Below are positions 1 to 12,216 of a stretch of 64,000 nt of DNA, one piece after another. A model generated the notes under the pieces. It ran no database searches. It was not told the DNA's origin and worked only from the letters and a program-made list of their open reading frames with translations. Position numbers and translations under genes: made by a program. How positions within the stretch are numbered: position 1 is the stretch's first letter; each line of letters begins with the position of its first letter. Source of the stretch: Casuarius casuarius (lineage: Eukaryota; Chordata; Aves; Casuariiformes; Casuariidae); contig PTFA01000306.1 in NCBI GenBank assembly GCA_003342895.1, forward strand, positions 257,011 through 321,010. The letters run 5' to 3'.

Positions 1-37
1 CTCAAGAACTGATAGAGATGCTCTAAAAAACTGAGGT

Positions 38-119
38 CTGATCCAGACCAATAGCCTGGAGGTCACCTTTCCACACGCTTGAGCAGTATTGTTGGCCAAT
101 TGGCATTTGGATTTCTCAG
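38..119. repeat. Old foldback (MITE-like) repeat, degenerate copy, family B
   Basis: The segment opens with CTGATCCA and closes with TTTGGATTTCTCAG. These are imperfect inverted ends of the form CTGATCCA...TGGATCAG around a centre of about 65 bases. I recall a common turtle, crocodilian and bird repeat that has a TTGACTTCAATGGG core and a TTTGGATCAGG end. This is a diverged copy, and similar pieces lie at 14648, 17588, 37725 and 49393. Being non-autonomous, it would encode nothing. The family assignment is from memory and the ends are approximate. Confidence 0.4.
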
Positions 120-2358
120 TGAAGCCTCATTGTTTTACTTGTGTGAAAGGGATCATATTTTCTTTTCTATATACAATAGCATTTCTTTGGCATATACAAT
201 GAAATGGAGAAATTAACAGGATGGCAGGTTATAATAGTCATATAAGTGTTCTGCACCTATTCCATACCATGGCCTCAGTAAACATGGCTGGATCCTGCTG
301 CACTCTGAATGGAAAGCCATACAACCTCAGGTCAATAAATGTTATTTATTTATGAATGTATTCTGCGACCCCTGATATATTCAAAGCTCTGGTTAGTGCT
401 TATAGAAAAAGGCAGAGAAAAAGGAAGTACAAATTCCATAGTTACAATCCAATGTACTTGCTAGAATGATTATATGAGTAATAAGTTCTTCTACGGTATT
501 CCCAAGAGTATAGTATCGCACAATAATTTGCATGACTGAGATGAAAATGTTTTGGGGAAATCTGTTTCTGACCATTGGAAACTCTACATCCTGTCGACTT
601 CAAACAAGACATGGAAAAATCTATTTACTCATGAATTCCCTTTATAAAAGGCTTAAAACATATGAAGGCTTTGGAGGGTAACCTATGCTAATTATTGATT
701 ATAACTGGCACAGAGCTAAAGAAGGAAACATTTTCAATACAAACTGGCACAAGCACTGTTTGTTTTAGCAGTATAACAAATGCAGTTCAGAAACCCTTCC
801 AGGCTTGTGAAAAGTTTTATTTTTTCTTTTCCAGAGTGCAAGCATAGTGGCAGGAGTTCATTAATTCAAGCAAAAAAAAGTTTGCCTTCTAGTCTCACAG
901 AGATGATGATCTGCCTTTCCCTACCAGGAACTGATCCCAGGCATACTTTTGCTCTTTGATAACAGTAAGTGTACAGGGCAATTAAAGGTTCATTTAGAAA
1001 CCACACTTCACTCTGCCAGTCCTCAGTCACAATTTGAGAAGCAGCAACATACCAGTAAATAATATGCACATACATGGTTGTTAAGAGGTGCAATAAATCC
1101 ATTCTAAACCACATATTTCTGTGCTAAACATTGGCAGGGATTCATCTGAGAGGACTGGGTAAGGAAGTGGAAATACTGATGGCAACTCTAGAGATCATGT
1201 ACAAAAAGATGTGAGAGAAGTTTCAGAAAGTACTGATTGAACATCAGGGATAAGATTTCTGAAAAGGAGTTCTACAAAGCTTTGCAATTTTTCCTCTGGG
1301 GAAGTCAAAGAACCTCTATAACCTCTGAAAGTGGATTGAGGAAAACTGGACAATTTTATCGAGGAATGTAGTTGAGCTGATGGCGGTCAATGGTCAAATT
1401 GTGCAGTAGCATCTGCTTTTAGTTCTAATTTCTATCATATCCGGGATAGGTGATGTCTCTAGTATCTTCACAGCATCTAGTATCTATATCTAGTATCTAT
1501 ACAGCAAAATTTCAAGAACAAATCAGACGGCCTGAGCATCCAAGTATCACTGTGTTGTTGCCCATTCCAGGCCTCACAGCATCAGCATCCACCCATCACT
1601 TCCTAACAGTTCCCATTTGTAGAGGATGAACATATATTGGTAGTGAAATCTTTTTTCTAGGGTTCAGCGCTAAAGAGAAAAGCTGAGCCAGGTATAACAG
1701 TAAAATATAATTTTATATAACTATAAATTTTAGATATATAATGATGTGTATATGTAGATTCCTAATTACCTCTACACTTTCTGGTTTCATCCAGAAACAG
1801 AGACTGTGCAAAAGAAATACTCCTAATATCAATGGAAATTAGAATATGCTGGAAATACCATAGGAACTTTCTCTATTATTATTATCGAATGATCTTAATA
1901 CCAGAAAGGTTTGACTAATGGTCTGCAATTCTGGGAACATCTGGCAATTTTTAAGGTTCACCAACACCAATTCTGTACTTTAATATGAGTTGTATAAAAC
2001 CACAGAATGAGTCTGAGGGATTTGTTTCCACATGGTGAAACCAGGTCTAAAACATGGGATTCTGGAAAAAAATTATTTATACAATGAGAACATACAGAGA
2101 CTTACATTATGAAGTATTTTCTTTTTAAAATAATTAACGAAGAGTCTTATAACTGTCTAAATTAGGCATAAATCAATATCTTAATAAGATTAGTAAGAAA
2201 CATATTAATATTAATATTACTAACACACTATGAGAGTGTATTCCTAATTACCAACACAAATTTCCTATTGCTAGTTCTTATCTATTTATTATTAACCACT
2301 GTCACAAACATAAGACTAGAACAGGTGAATCACTGACAGCCTTCTTGTGTGGGGTGTC
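120..2358. other. AT-rich non-coding DNA, no gene seen
   Basis: Open frames here are short (82 codons at most) and read as random peptide. The only structure noticed is the 13-bp tandem near 1458-1501, listed separately. There is no recognisable transposon, RNA gene or promoter. Confidence 0.6.
1458..1501. repeat. Short direct-repeat cluster (13-bp tandem)
   Basis: The 13-base word TCTAGTATCTATA occurs twice back to back at 1476-1488 and 1489-1501. A shorter copy, TCTAGTATCT, lies at 1458-1467. CACAGCA and ACAGCA flank the copies. This looks like a small local slippage duplication. Confidence 0.7.
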
Positions 2359-2433
2359 AATTGATTTAACTCCATGGAGTCAGATCAATTTACCTCAACT
2401 GCAAATTTTCCCTGTTGTTCAGATTCAGGCCCT
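2359..2433 (+). repeat. Old interspersed repeat, family A, with near-perfect palindrome
   Basis: The left 32 bases (2359-2390) form an uninterrupted near-palindrome centred on ACTCCATGGAGT, with one mismatch and one G-T pair. The right end reads AGATTCAGGCCCT. This order (CAATGGAGT-like core, ATTTAC, then GAATCAGGCCC-like end) is a pattern I recall from widespread old sauropsid repeats. A second copy with the same order is at 31686-31740. The family name is not verified. Confidence 0.45.
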
Positions 2434-5400
2434 ATGTTTTGCTTACCAAATCTGAAAAGACAGATCCTGACCTTTTAAGAGAAATGAATATACAAACACC
2501 AGCTAGCTTCATGGGTACAAGAAAACAAATATTCTGGGAACCAGTAAAGGACCAATTCTTTTCAGAGAGTAAGTTAAAAATGCAGTATATTTTATGTAAC
2601 GTTGCCTATTCCTGCCCCTTATCTTAGTGTTGGCTGGATAATCCTCAGTACAGAATGCTGTAAAATATAGTATTTTTTCACTTTTTTAAAATGAAGATAT
2701 CTGTAGCTGCCTTAGCATGAGTGAAAACGGTCACAAAGAGAGCAGCATATATTGACAATTCGCACAGAAATGCCCACAGCATTTAGGGGTGTGTGTCAAT
2801 CTCTTGTTTTCTTTTTAATAAGATGTTTTATGCAAATACTCATTCTTCCCATCTCCCACCATAAAATACAAAGCAACCACAAAATCACCACCACCAAACA
2901 CAACCAGCAAGTGCAAGTTTCCTTGCATACAGACTTTGAGTACTTTCACAGTGCCAGTCATGAATATGGAGTAATGCCAGCAAAACAGCACCTTAAACCT
3001 CTTAAGTGAAAAATTCATTTTCTGTGAAATGCCTTATGACTATCTACACTAGGTCTTAGAACTACTCTGCTGTGCTTCTAGGGAAGAAGCTTACTGAACT
3101 CCAAATAACTCATTACCAAAGGTTCAAGCAACCAAGGGGATACTAAGCAGACACTTGATGAAGGATGCTTAACACCGTACTTCTGTGCATTTCTAAATTC
3201 ATATCATAAATGCTCCCTGCTTATAATATTATCACTAGGAAGATATTGTTCACTTACCCTCTGCAGCTCTAATCTGAAAAAGTACTTAGGCTGAAGTTAA
3301 AGGCTATGGGGTTTTAAACATTTATCTCCCAGTGAATTTCAAGGCTACGTAACACTTTCATCCATCTGAAACAACCCGTTCCTCAAAAACAGAAAAGAAA
3401 AAAACATAAAAGCTAACCCCAAAGCAGGCATATAACTTCAAGTGTGTTTAATTTAGGCACGTTTTAAGTATTGAAATCAATTACAACCCAAACCTTCATA
3501 ATGATTTTAGATGTTCACTTTATATTAAAATGGTTTGAGTACCAAAATCACTTGGGTAATTCAAAAAAAAATTCTGGATCATTTGGAAACTTTTCAAATA
3601 AATGGTTAAATACTGCTGAGCATTACATTTTCCAATATCAAGTAAGGAAGCCTATATAAATTAGCTGCTATGGCTCTCTTTGGATTAGAATCTCGACTGC
3701 AGGAAATATAACATAACGATCAAAAAAAGAAAATTATCACAGCAAATGATGTCCTTATCAGTAAACTGCATCTAGTTTCACTTCACTTTTCAGGTTCAAA
3801 TGAAGCAAATAATAATGCCACTAAACAATGAATAGTCAGTCTTGGGTCATCAGCAACCAGACTTTATTTAATAATTTCTTTCCAGTCAACTAACTGGGGG
3901 ACAGATGGTGGCTAATACATAATTCCTGCAGGATATTATAAGAGTTAGACACTTAACATGGGATTTTGAAAGTTTCTTATTTTCAGAAAATATGACAGTT
4001 ACATATAGTTCAGCAGAACTGGTACCATTGTGTAGAAGGCAGCAGGGCCTTGTCCATTCCTCCAAGCACTTTGCGCTTGACTAATACAAATAGAAGTTGT
4101 GTGGCAAAAGCCATAAATATAATCTCTTAGGTGTGACCTTGAAGAAGCAACCCAATTAAATCAATTTGATATTTATTCAGCCTTGATGCACTTGTAGCAT
4201 CGTTTGTTATGTGAGCCTTTCAGACTTCTCAGCCAACTTAATCCATTTCAGTCTAATGCTTTTCTCCTGTCTTTATTTCCATACGTCTTCATTACCAGCA
4301 CTCCAATTCAAGCTGCTGCTGAAGGGTTAAGCAGCAGATATTTATTAAATCTAAACTCAAACAAATGTTAGCACAGAGCAGCTACTAGAAGTATAGAGAT
4401 AAAGGGCCATTTGCCAGCTTAATTAAAATTAATCAGAAATAATGGACTGTCTTGAGGAAGAATAATATAAACATATAACACTAATCTCACAAGCCCAAAT
4501 TATACAATAATTTGAGACTTTAAGTCTCATTGATTTAATACAGTATTTGGTGATAGAGAAAGGTTTAGGAAAGATCAGAACAATTTCTCTTACATGGTAA
4601 AATTCATAACTCTTTGATTCAAAGTCCTGCTGTAATGTTTTAAAACAATTCATAATTAGAGCTTCTTTCTGACATTGATATCGGCTGGAAAGGCTTTCGT
4701 AATGTGATCTTAATAGGCTATTAATACCAGGACAAGATTAAGGGATTTGTTCTATCCTTCATGTGTGCATGTAGCTGCTGCTAAGATGAATGGAAAGTAT
4801 CTATTCCTATTGATCACTGTGGGGCATGTTCTGTGAGGTTCACTCCATCCTCTTCATACGCGTTTTGGAAAATTCTAACTGCCTAAGAAAGACTGACAAT
4901 CCATAACTGTCACAACTTTTCTCATCATTTAGTTATGAGAAACAAACTGAGTTATGTTTTTTTTAAACTATCTGCTTTTCTTCTTCTGATTGTCCTGGAA
5001 CTTAATGTTCCCTTTTCCCTCTATTTTCTACTTCCATTTTTGTATACCTAAATAAAAAGAGTTTTTGAAAAGAAGAAAAAAAGCATGTCTATGCTAGACC
5101 ATTACTGTCCTCGTCTACCTTTCCTATCTTTGTTAAGATATTAAGTCCCGTGTGATGAGTAAAGTATAGGTGCTTAAAAATACTGTTAGAAAGAAAAGTT
5201 TAGTTGTATGCATCCTGCAAAACCCATTCAGTTCTTGCACTTGTTACATCAGGATACTTCAAAAAATTAATTTCAGTTAACTAGATTGCTTGTACCTTAC
5301 TGTATGCCTGTGTAAACACCTTAGTTCAGAATAAAAGTAATCTTGATTTAGTTTGACTTAATGTACTTTGGAATTAAATTATGTTAAATCAGATTTAGGT

Positions 5401-5870
5401 CACTAATTTTGAGGACAAGTGTTCACATAATTGTTTGCGTGGTTTAACCAATCCACTTTAAATTCATGCTTTTAGATCATTTAAATTACTTTTCCTCAGT
5501 GTCCTCATGCAGACAGACCCTTTCTCTCCTTTCAGAGGCTGTTCTTTTAAAAGAAGCCCAAAGCTCCCCATGTCTCCTAGATGCTTATGGGACTGGACAG
5601 AGTTTTAACACACTGCATTTCTAGAAGGCAATTTTATAAGCCTATCTGTTTCTTTCTGCTCCCTCCAATCATGTTGCAAACAACTGAGCTGAGTCCAAGT
5701 TGCTTTTTCCTTCTCTATTGTTTCTGTTTCTTCAGGAAGAGCATTTGGAGGGAACAGTCATAGTCCTTAGGATACCATGAGGCTGGCAGAACGTGTCCCA
5801 TTCTATGTCCTGCAAGGGTATGAGCATATTTAAGATTGTTCAGAAGAAAAATCACTGCTGATGCTATAAC
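2434..5870. other. AT-rich non-coding DNA, no gene seen
   Basis: Open frames of up to 85 codons occur but look random and lack exon boundaries. A stretch around 4135-4445 has several AATTAA/TTAATT homeobox-type words and little low-complexity sequence; it is listed separately as a weak enhancer candidate. Nothing else was recognised. Confidence 0.55.
4135..4445. promoter_or_regulatory. Possible conserved non-coding element (weak)
   Basis: This stretch lacks simple repeats and contains CCCAATTAAATC and CTTAATTAAAATTAATC, AT-rich words of the kind bound by homeodomain proteins. A repeated GCTGCTGCTGAAG / AGCAGCAG pair lies between them. The call rests only on texture and motifs. Alignment to other vertebrates would be needed to tell a conserved enhancer from ordinary intergenic DNA. 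Confidence 0.12.
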
Positions 5871-5999
5871 TTTCCATGATGCTCTTAATTAAATTCCAGC
5901 AAAGATATAATCAATGAATATGCCTGCAGCTGTCGTGTAAATTTGAGTGATTAAAAAGTCAGCATTCTGTGTAATCCCTGTCTTTTCTTCATAAACACA

Positions 6000-6135
6000 G
6001 GTTAACTCACGGGTGTAGTGGCAGGGCCATACCCTTCTGAACAGGGAGACGCAGAGCAGGTGCCGGGACCTCCCAGATCTTCCAGTTCAGCCCCACGCTA
6101 TCATGCACAATTACGCTATTTAAAGCTTGGTGCGT
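6000..6135. other. Small CpG cluster
   Basis: Six CpG dinucleotides fall in about 125 bases (near 6010, 6050, 6064, 6096, 6114 and 6133), against very few in the flanks. All three forward frames meet stops, so it is not coding. A run ending in CACAG sits just before it at 5990-6000. It could be an old repeat insertion or a small regulatory element; I cannot tell which. Confidence 0.3.
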
Positions 6136-9100
6136 TATTTGGATAGATGGATAGATATCTTCTCCTAATATGCTGACTAAAGGTATTTATGAGCAGATAA
6201 TGTGCCTTTTGTTTTGTGCTTTTTGGACTGTACAGCTCTTTTTAAACCCAAATGATTCAAAGACAATTATCCCCAAGGAGTCTACATTTTGCTGCATTTT
6301 GCAAGGTCATAAACTTTCCTCTAGTCTTTCTACTTTGACCATTTCAATAGCCATACCAACCTTTTATTCTAGTTTTAATTCATCTCTCTTGTTCCAATCA
6401 TTCAAGATTTATGACTGCCTTTTTCAACAACATTGTTACTGCCTTATCTTTACGATACACAGTATGTGGTTAACTCTGGGATCAGGGTATCCCCTTTTTG
6501 AAAACTTCCATGGCCACAGACCTCTTCATGACAGATACTAAAAGTAATTTTATCTTGTATTCAGTAGGCCCGAGAGAGCTTGGTGCTCTATCCAGACAAC
6601 CGGACAAAAGAAATTAGGAAACTTCTTTGTATTGTTATCTGTATCGATGTTGATTACAGCCTGATGTTGAATATTTACCAGGCACAAAGCAATCTCCAAA
6701 CATTTGCATTGTTCAGAGATGCAAGACTGTAATATAGAGGGTTAGTCTAGCATTGAAGGAAAAAAAGAGGATTAGTTAGATCCTTTTTCCTCACATATTT
6801 TTGGCACTGATACCTGAATGCAAAAGCCTGGAAAAAAAACAATATAGCGAGTTATCCAAAAAAGAGTTATGAGAAGAATGTACATTAGCTGCTTTTGAAA
6901 TAAATATTTAACCTATTAAAAAACCTTCTATATAAAAAGGGCACTAAATCTACATTACTAGCCCATGTTGAAAAATATCACCTGCAATGCCTTCTAATTA
7001 TTATTTTAAAGAAACACTGCACAAACTGGGAGGTCTAAAATCTGATTGCCTTTTTACATACATCTGTTTGCAAACTCCATTTAAACCATTTACACACACA
7101 CAAGCACATAGAATTAATATTTGCCAAAGAATAATGTTGATGCTTTTGTTTGTGGAAGAAAAAAAAACCCAAAAAGAAAAGAAGCTACAACCTCACGGTG
7201 TTGTTCAACTCTGCATAATTAAAGAAGCTTAGCTCAACCACCACAAGAAACACAGTAAATAAAAACCCAGTAATACACTTTTTGATAATGAAAAAAAGTT
7301 TCAGAAGGGACACAAGCTCAGGCCAAGACAGGAAAGTCAAATTGTACTGTTGGAAAAGGAAATCCTTTCTCTGATAAACATTCCCATCATATCAGTTCAG
7401 GCATCTGTAACAACAGAATTCTACAGCAGAATATGTTTTGTCACACAAATGTCAAATCCTTACATACAGTATGATGCTATGGTTACTTTGTTTTATACTA
7501 GAAATTGGCTTCAGATCAGAAAAACATTCTGATTTATTCACTTACCTCCCTTTCAAATTTAACCACTCTGGTTTTGTTCTGAGTTACATGTAATGAAAAA
7601 GTGTTGATTTTCTAATTCCAGTTTGCAATTAATGAAAAGAAAATCTCAGAAAACTGTCTGATTTGAAGGCATTTTTGCTTACTGTTATCTACATTGAACT
7701 GATTAGTTGACAAGATTTCCTCTCCTCTAGGTCCAAAGCTAAACTCAAAAACCAATGATCTTCAGGTAAAGAACTTTCATGTACCTGTAGAGAACTTATC
7801 ATACTGGACTCCCAGTCTAAAGTGGAGGCCTATAGTACCACTGTTCTAACACTAAAAATAGTCTATATTTAACTCAAGGCTTCCATATCTCAGTGCATTT
7901 TATATTATGTAAAATGATCACCATTAAGTTCTTGCTCACTGATATAACACAAAATATGTGAGGGAGAGAAAGAACTTACTTTTTTCTTTGGTAAGCCAAG
8001 CCAGCTGATAACCCTATTCCTTTCAGGACACCCCTCACATCCTTTTATTCTGCGCTCCCCTGTCGCTAGTTTTCCCTAAACAGAGCTCTCAAAAAAGCAC
8101 TGAGGCTAATACAGAAATGCTAAGGTACCCAAAGGGGAAGCAGGACCCATTATGAAATAGAAATAAAAAAAATCCATGAAAAAGGTGATGACGCCTGAAG
8201 CAGTTTCTGGGATGCTCCTTCTTCTCTGTGGGTTAGAAAGAAATGCAGCTATATAATATCTGCTCCCCTACATCCCAGGATGCCATCAGTTGTCTAACCA
8301 ACTTTGCATTGCCTAACACCAATCTAATTAAACTCTGGGCAATTATTTTACTTGACTTTAGCTTTGAAGAGTTTAACAATTCTTCTGTCTGCTGCTAAGA
8401 AAACCTTCCCTTCTCATGTTTCTTTGCCTGTCTTCTGAATGTTCTTGCTTTTAATTAGGTATTACTAAACTTCGCACAGTTCCTAAAATCTCTTTACAAA
8501 ATAAACTTATTTGTTCTTGCTGATATATGATGTGACTTGGAACTTTGTTTTCAGAGAAAGATTCCTCTCTTCTTCAGAGACCACTTAAACTCCCTAACTT
8601 ACAGTACACACTAGGTACGGTGTTTCATGGTCTCTTCAAAAAAAGTCATTTTCTCTATTAGGATGGTTGTTTTATACAGGAACATTCATAATAAAAATAT
8701 TTCAATGCCTCAGGAACGTAAGCTATGCACTTTCCTGCATGCGCTTGGTATTCTTGTTAAAGTGGCAGCCCTTCCCTTAGAGAGCCTTCTCGGAAGATGA
8801 GGAGTTGAGATAGCTGTGCAGTGTAATGTGATGTAGAGGATCATAAAGAGGTATAGACTTTCAGCACCTTTGAGAGCCAGAAACCTACAGCAATCTTGCA
8901 CCTGGAGAAGTAGTCTCAGGAGAGCCATTTAATGAAAATGCACTGTAATTGTGAGAACAGGAATGGTTCAGGAAAGCTTTATTGCATCTTTGCAGTATTT
9001 TGGGGCTGTCTTTGATTTTAGCTGGAAGATTGCACATGGGAATCTCTGTGCATCTTTCAGAAAGCAAACTGCAAAGTGAGAAGAGAGAAAAACAGAGAAA

Positions 9101-9741
9101 TGCTCTCCAGGAAGATAATTGGCAAGATTGGACATAATCCATCCAAAATGATGGGATTAATACCTGAAGCACTGTTGCGGAGAGTAAGGGCATCCGTTCC
9201 TATACAGATAATGTAGGTATTTATTCAAAGGCATAATATGACTAATGTCCTATTTCACCCCTCCATTTACGGTCCCATGCCTCCTGCCTCCATGTCTCAG
9301 CTTGCATCTCAGTTTCAGATTCTCTTTCTAATGCTGAAGTTGGCTTCCCTGCCTATTCTTCACCATTCTCTTCTTCTCTCTGGCCTTTGCAAATGTGTTA
9401 AACCTCTGTTCTTTCTTTTATTTCCCTTTTAACACATACATCATTTCTGAATGTCCCTTCTTTTGTCCTTACTAAATCCTTTCAGGCATAATCTGTGTTC
9501 TCACCTTTCCCCCTTTTTCTAAAAGCTGAAACCAGTAACTTCATCTACCCAGATGTTTTGTCTGTTACCACTATCTAGTTTATTCACTGATCCTTCTCAT
9601 TTCCAGGGTTTAGCTACGATCAGGTAAGTGGATATGACATGATTATAACAGCTCAGCTAATTGTTTTCAACAAATAATTAACACATCTCCCCTCTCTATT
9701 TTTCCTAAATTTTGACAGATGACAAAATCTGCTACATAACC
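6136..9741. other. AT-rich non-coding DNA, no gene seen
   Basis: The longest frame is 123 codons at 6170-6541 on the plus strand. It is rich in F, L, S and C, as expected from T-rich DNA, and resembles no protein I know. A pyrimidine-rich stretch runs through 9260-9600. No repeat family was recognised. Confidence 0.5.
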
Positions 9742-9763
9742 TTTTTTTTTTTTTTTTTTTTTT
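9742..9763. repeat. Poly(T) tract, T22
   Basis: There are twenty-two uninterrupted T residues. On the minus strand this is an A22 tail, with an AATAAT hexamer about 20 bases before it. That would fit the end of a reverse-transcribed copy, but no parent gene or target-site duplication could be recognised. A plain microsatellite is equally likely. Confidence 0.85.
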
Positions 9764-10429
9764 AAATTTCTTACACAATTATTCTTGGCCTGCAGAACTT
9801 TTCAGTGGTGACCACTACAAGCCTACATATAGTTGCATGTTATAAAAGGGATCTAAATTATGAAGGGATTATACAGAGCTTATACATAGTTATTTTAAAG
9901 TGTAAATTGTTACATGAACTAGTTTGTGAGACACACTCAAATCAGGAATTCTTACTGGATTGTAATATTTCTGATTCACAGTGTGCCAGCTGCATTTTGT
10001 ATATTCATGTAATGTTTTTAAGTGTATGTATGATCCTCTGTGCTAGAAGCAGCTGGTCAAGAAAATGTAACAGAAAATGACAAAATACTCTTTCTTATTT
10101 CAGCTGTGTGATGAACCAATGTTGTCAAATTTCTATTTAAAACCCTACCTTCACAAAAAATGGGAGTTCATATGTACTTTAAGACATTACTTTTGAACAC
10201 TTGAGTGGTAAAGGTTAAACAGGAAATGTTTCTGAAAACTCAGAAATGAAGTTTTTCTCCAAAACCAGAACAAATTACTTGCAGAGTTTTCCTCCAATAT
10301 TTCTTCTCCCTCCCAATTCTGATCTCCTGTCCCCACTTTGCATTTTTTGTTTCAGCATTTGAACAGCACTGCCACAAAGGATGCCTTCCTGCTCTTGCTA
10401 AAAGTTTGCCTGATCTTTTACTGGGACTG
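9764..10429. other. AT-rich non-coding DNA, no gene seen
   Basis: This interval contains a 91-codon random-looking frame at 9805-10080 and the start of several overlapping frames that run into the GC-richer patch at 10430. No repeat was recognised. Confidence 0.5.
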
Positions 10430-10930
10430 TTTTTTTTTTCTTTGCTTGGGGGGGCGTAGGGGCAGGGTTTTTTTAGGTTATTTGATCCCAGGTGTAGGTT
10501 TGAATTTAGGGAAATATGTGTGGGAGGGGGCAAGAGAGCTGCAGGCCTCCTGTTGCCTATGGCACCCAAGGAGACACTCAGTGTCATACAACAGTGCAGA
10601 GGCTGTACAGCGACTTTCCTCCATCAGCTCTGTGGCTGCATAGTCCCCTGGGGCTACAGCAAAATTCCCACCAACGTTGATTACAGCAGGATAAAGGCTA
10701 TTTTGAGAGGCCAACGTGTGCTGTTGTGCCTCTGAAAACTGGTAATGTGTGATTCTGAGTTTTGCTTGTGAAGCCCATGCTAAGCGTGCAGCCCCCCTTA
10801 CAGCCTCCTCATCCTTATGTGTCTCTTTACAGACATGAGTACGTTGGCATTTCGGGATCTGTAGGAGATGAAGCGGGGGGAGAGGGTCACACTGTAATAG
10901 CCACAGTTCAATAGACTCCTTGAGCACATG
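10430..10930. other. GC-richer patch with overlapping open frames on both strands
   Basis: Base composition rises visibly over about 500 bases and stops become rare in several frames on both strands. This includes 10338-10643 and 10520-10735 on plus and 10240-10587 and 10478-10927 on minus. Openness on both strands is expected from composition alone, so no frame can be called a gene on this evidence. The minus-strand frame has an exon-like left boundary and is described separately. Confidence 0.45.
10478..10858 (-). other. Exon-like open segment, unknown protein
   Basis: On the minus strand a pyrimidine-rich run (CTCTCCCCCCGCTTC) leads to CTACAG at 10864-10859, a textbook splice acceptor. 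The frame from 10858 down to the stop at 10478 is open for 126 codons and begins IPKCQRTHVCK. It is part of the longest open frame in the window (149 codons, running from a GTG at 10927). I recognise no domain, and the peptide has no membrane segment or signal peptide. It could be a terminal coding exon, a non-coding RNA exon, or chance openness in GC-rich DNA. Homology or transcript data would decide. Confidence 0.15.
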
Positions 10931-12148
10931 CCAAACTTTAGAAATGTGAAGAACCTCAGTACTACTGATTCAGCGTATGTTTTTCTTTACTTTGATAACG
11001 CTGCTTTTTCCCCCTCTCTGTTCATGGTGACACACTTAAGGGCAGAGAGCTTCAAGTGCTATTTCAGTTGAACTGCTCTGGAAAGCTCTGGTACAGTTTT
11101 ATAAACATTTGCTCGCCCAGAAATTGAAAGCGTCTCTCTGGGCATTAGCAGCAGGCAAGGCTCGATTTGGCCAGCCCAGTATCTAATCTCAGTCTCTGCT
11201 GACTACAAGGTACCTGATGAATGAAAGTAACAAGATCTGCTACTGAAAGCCTTGGTCCAGCAGCTCTTTAACTGAAATTCTTTCATATATATCAGTTAAG
11301 GAAAAGGAAGATGGGGACACAGGAAAATGATGTTCTCTTAGGGAAGGTGAGCACTGATTTATGTTTTATCTGGGCTTGTATACCAAGGCCTTTGAGAAGA
11401 CTGAAAAAGTCAGTTTGTGTACTGAAAACTGCTCGAGTTTTCTATACGTTTATCACTGAGTTTTCAGAATCCCACCTCACTGATTCAAATTAGCTGCAGG
11501 AGATGTGCTCACACTTTTTCCTCCTATAAGAGGATATATCCTGGTTTACCTCTCTCAAAAGTTGTGTGCGGCCTAGGGCAAGAGAACACCTGCATATACC
11601 ACTGCTCTCAGGGTCATAAATACCAGAAGACACTAATGCCTTCAACAGACTGAGGAGTCTATGTAAAGTAATGCAGTGGGACTGGAAGAGTCAGGCATTT
11701 TTTCTTGTTTTGACAAAAAGGGAGTAAAAGGAAAGAGTATTCAAAGCTAGCATCTGAAAAGTGTTATGAGATTATTCACAGTTAAGTGAAACTCAATTAA
11801 AAGAACAATATGGGGTCTTTTGACAGGTGAAGGGAATTTAGTTTTAAAGGAAGTTAAAAGTAAATATGAAGATCACTATTGGGTAAAGAGTCTTTTGGCA
11901 GGTACCTGCAAAAGAAACAGTGCTGATGGGATATTAACCTAGGGGAAAAGTGTTCACGAATGTGTGAAAAGAGAGCAATCAGCTCCTAAAACAGCAATGC
12001 ATTGTCTGCCAGGGAGAATATAACTGTTTGCCTGGAGATTACTACCAAAGATGTGGGCATTACACTAGAAACAAAAATCTATGAGGGGAGGTTTTGCCCG
12101 GATTTATAAGGTGTTAACTGAAGTAGGCTGCTGTGCTATTAGGAGAGG
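10931..12148. other. Non-coding DNA, no gene seen
   Basis: Only one short frame (60 codons at 11311-11493) is present and it looks random. No repeat, RNA gene or control element was recognised. Confidence 0.55.
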
Positions 12149-12216
12149 CGAATGCAGCAGACGTGAGGCGCAGTAGGATCATGTTCACTGCTCGGTGGGG
12201 TAGTCGCTTGCACTCG
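12149..12216. other. Small CpG cluster
   Basis: Six CpG dinucleotides lie within 68 bases (12149, 12162, 12169, 12193, 12205, 12215), which is dense for this AT-rich window. The segment includes AGACGTGAGGCGC and AGTCGCTTGCACTCGC. There is no tRNA-type B box and no long frame. It could be a small regulatory element or part of an old insertion. Confidence 0.3.

Noticed and set aside
6170..6541. 123-codon plus-strand open frame
   Set aside because: F/S/L/C-rich peptide typical of T-rich DNA. No signal peptide followed by a credible mature domain.
12149..12216. tRNA gene or tRNA-derived SINE
   Set aside because: No B box of the GGTTCGANNCC type and no cloverleaf. The same search elsewhere in the window found none.
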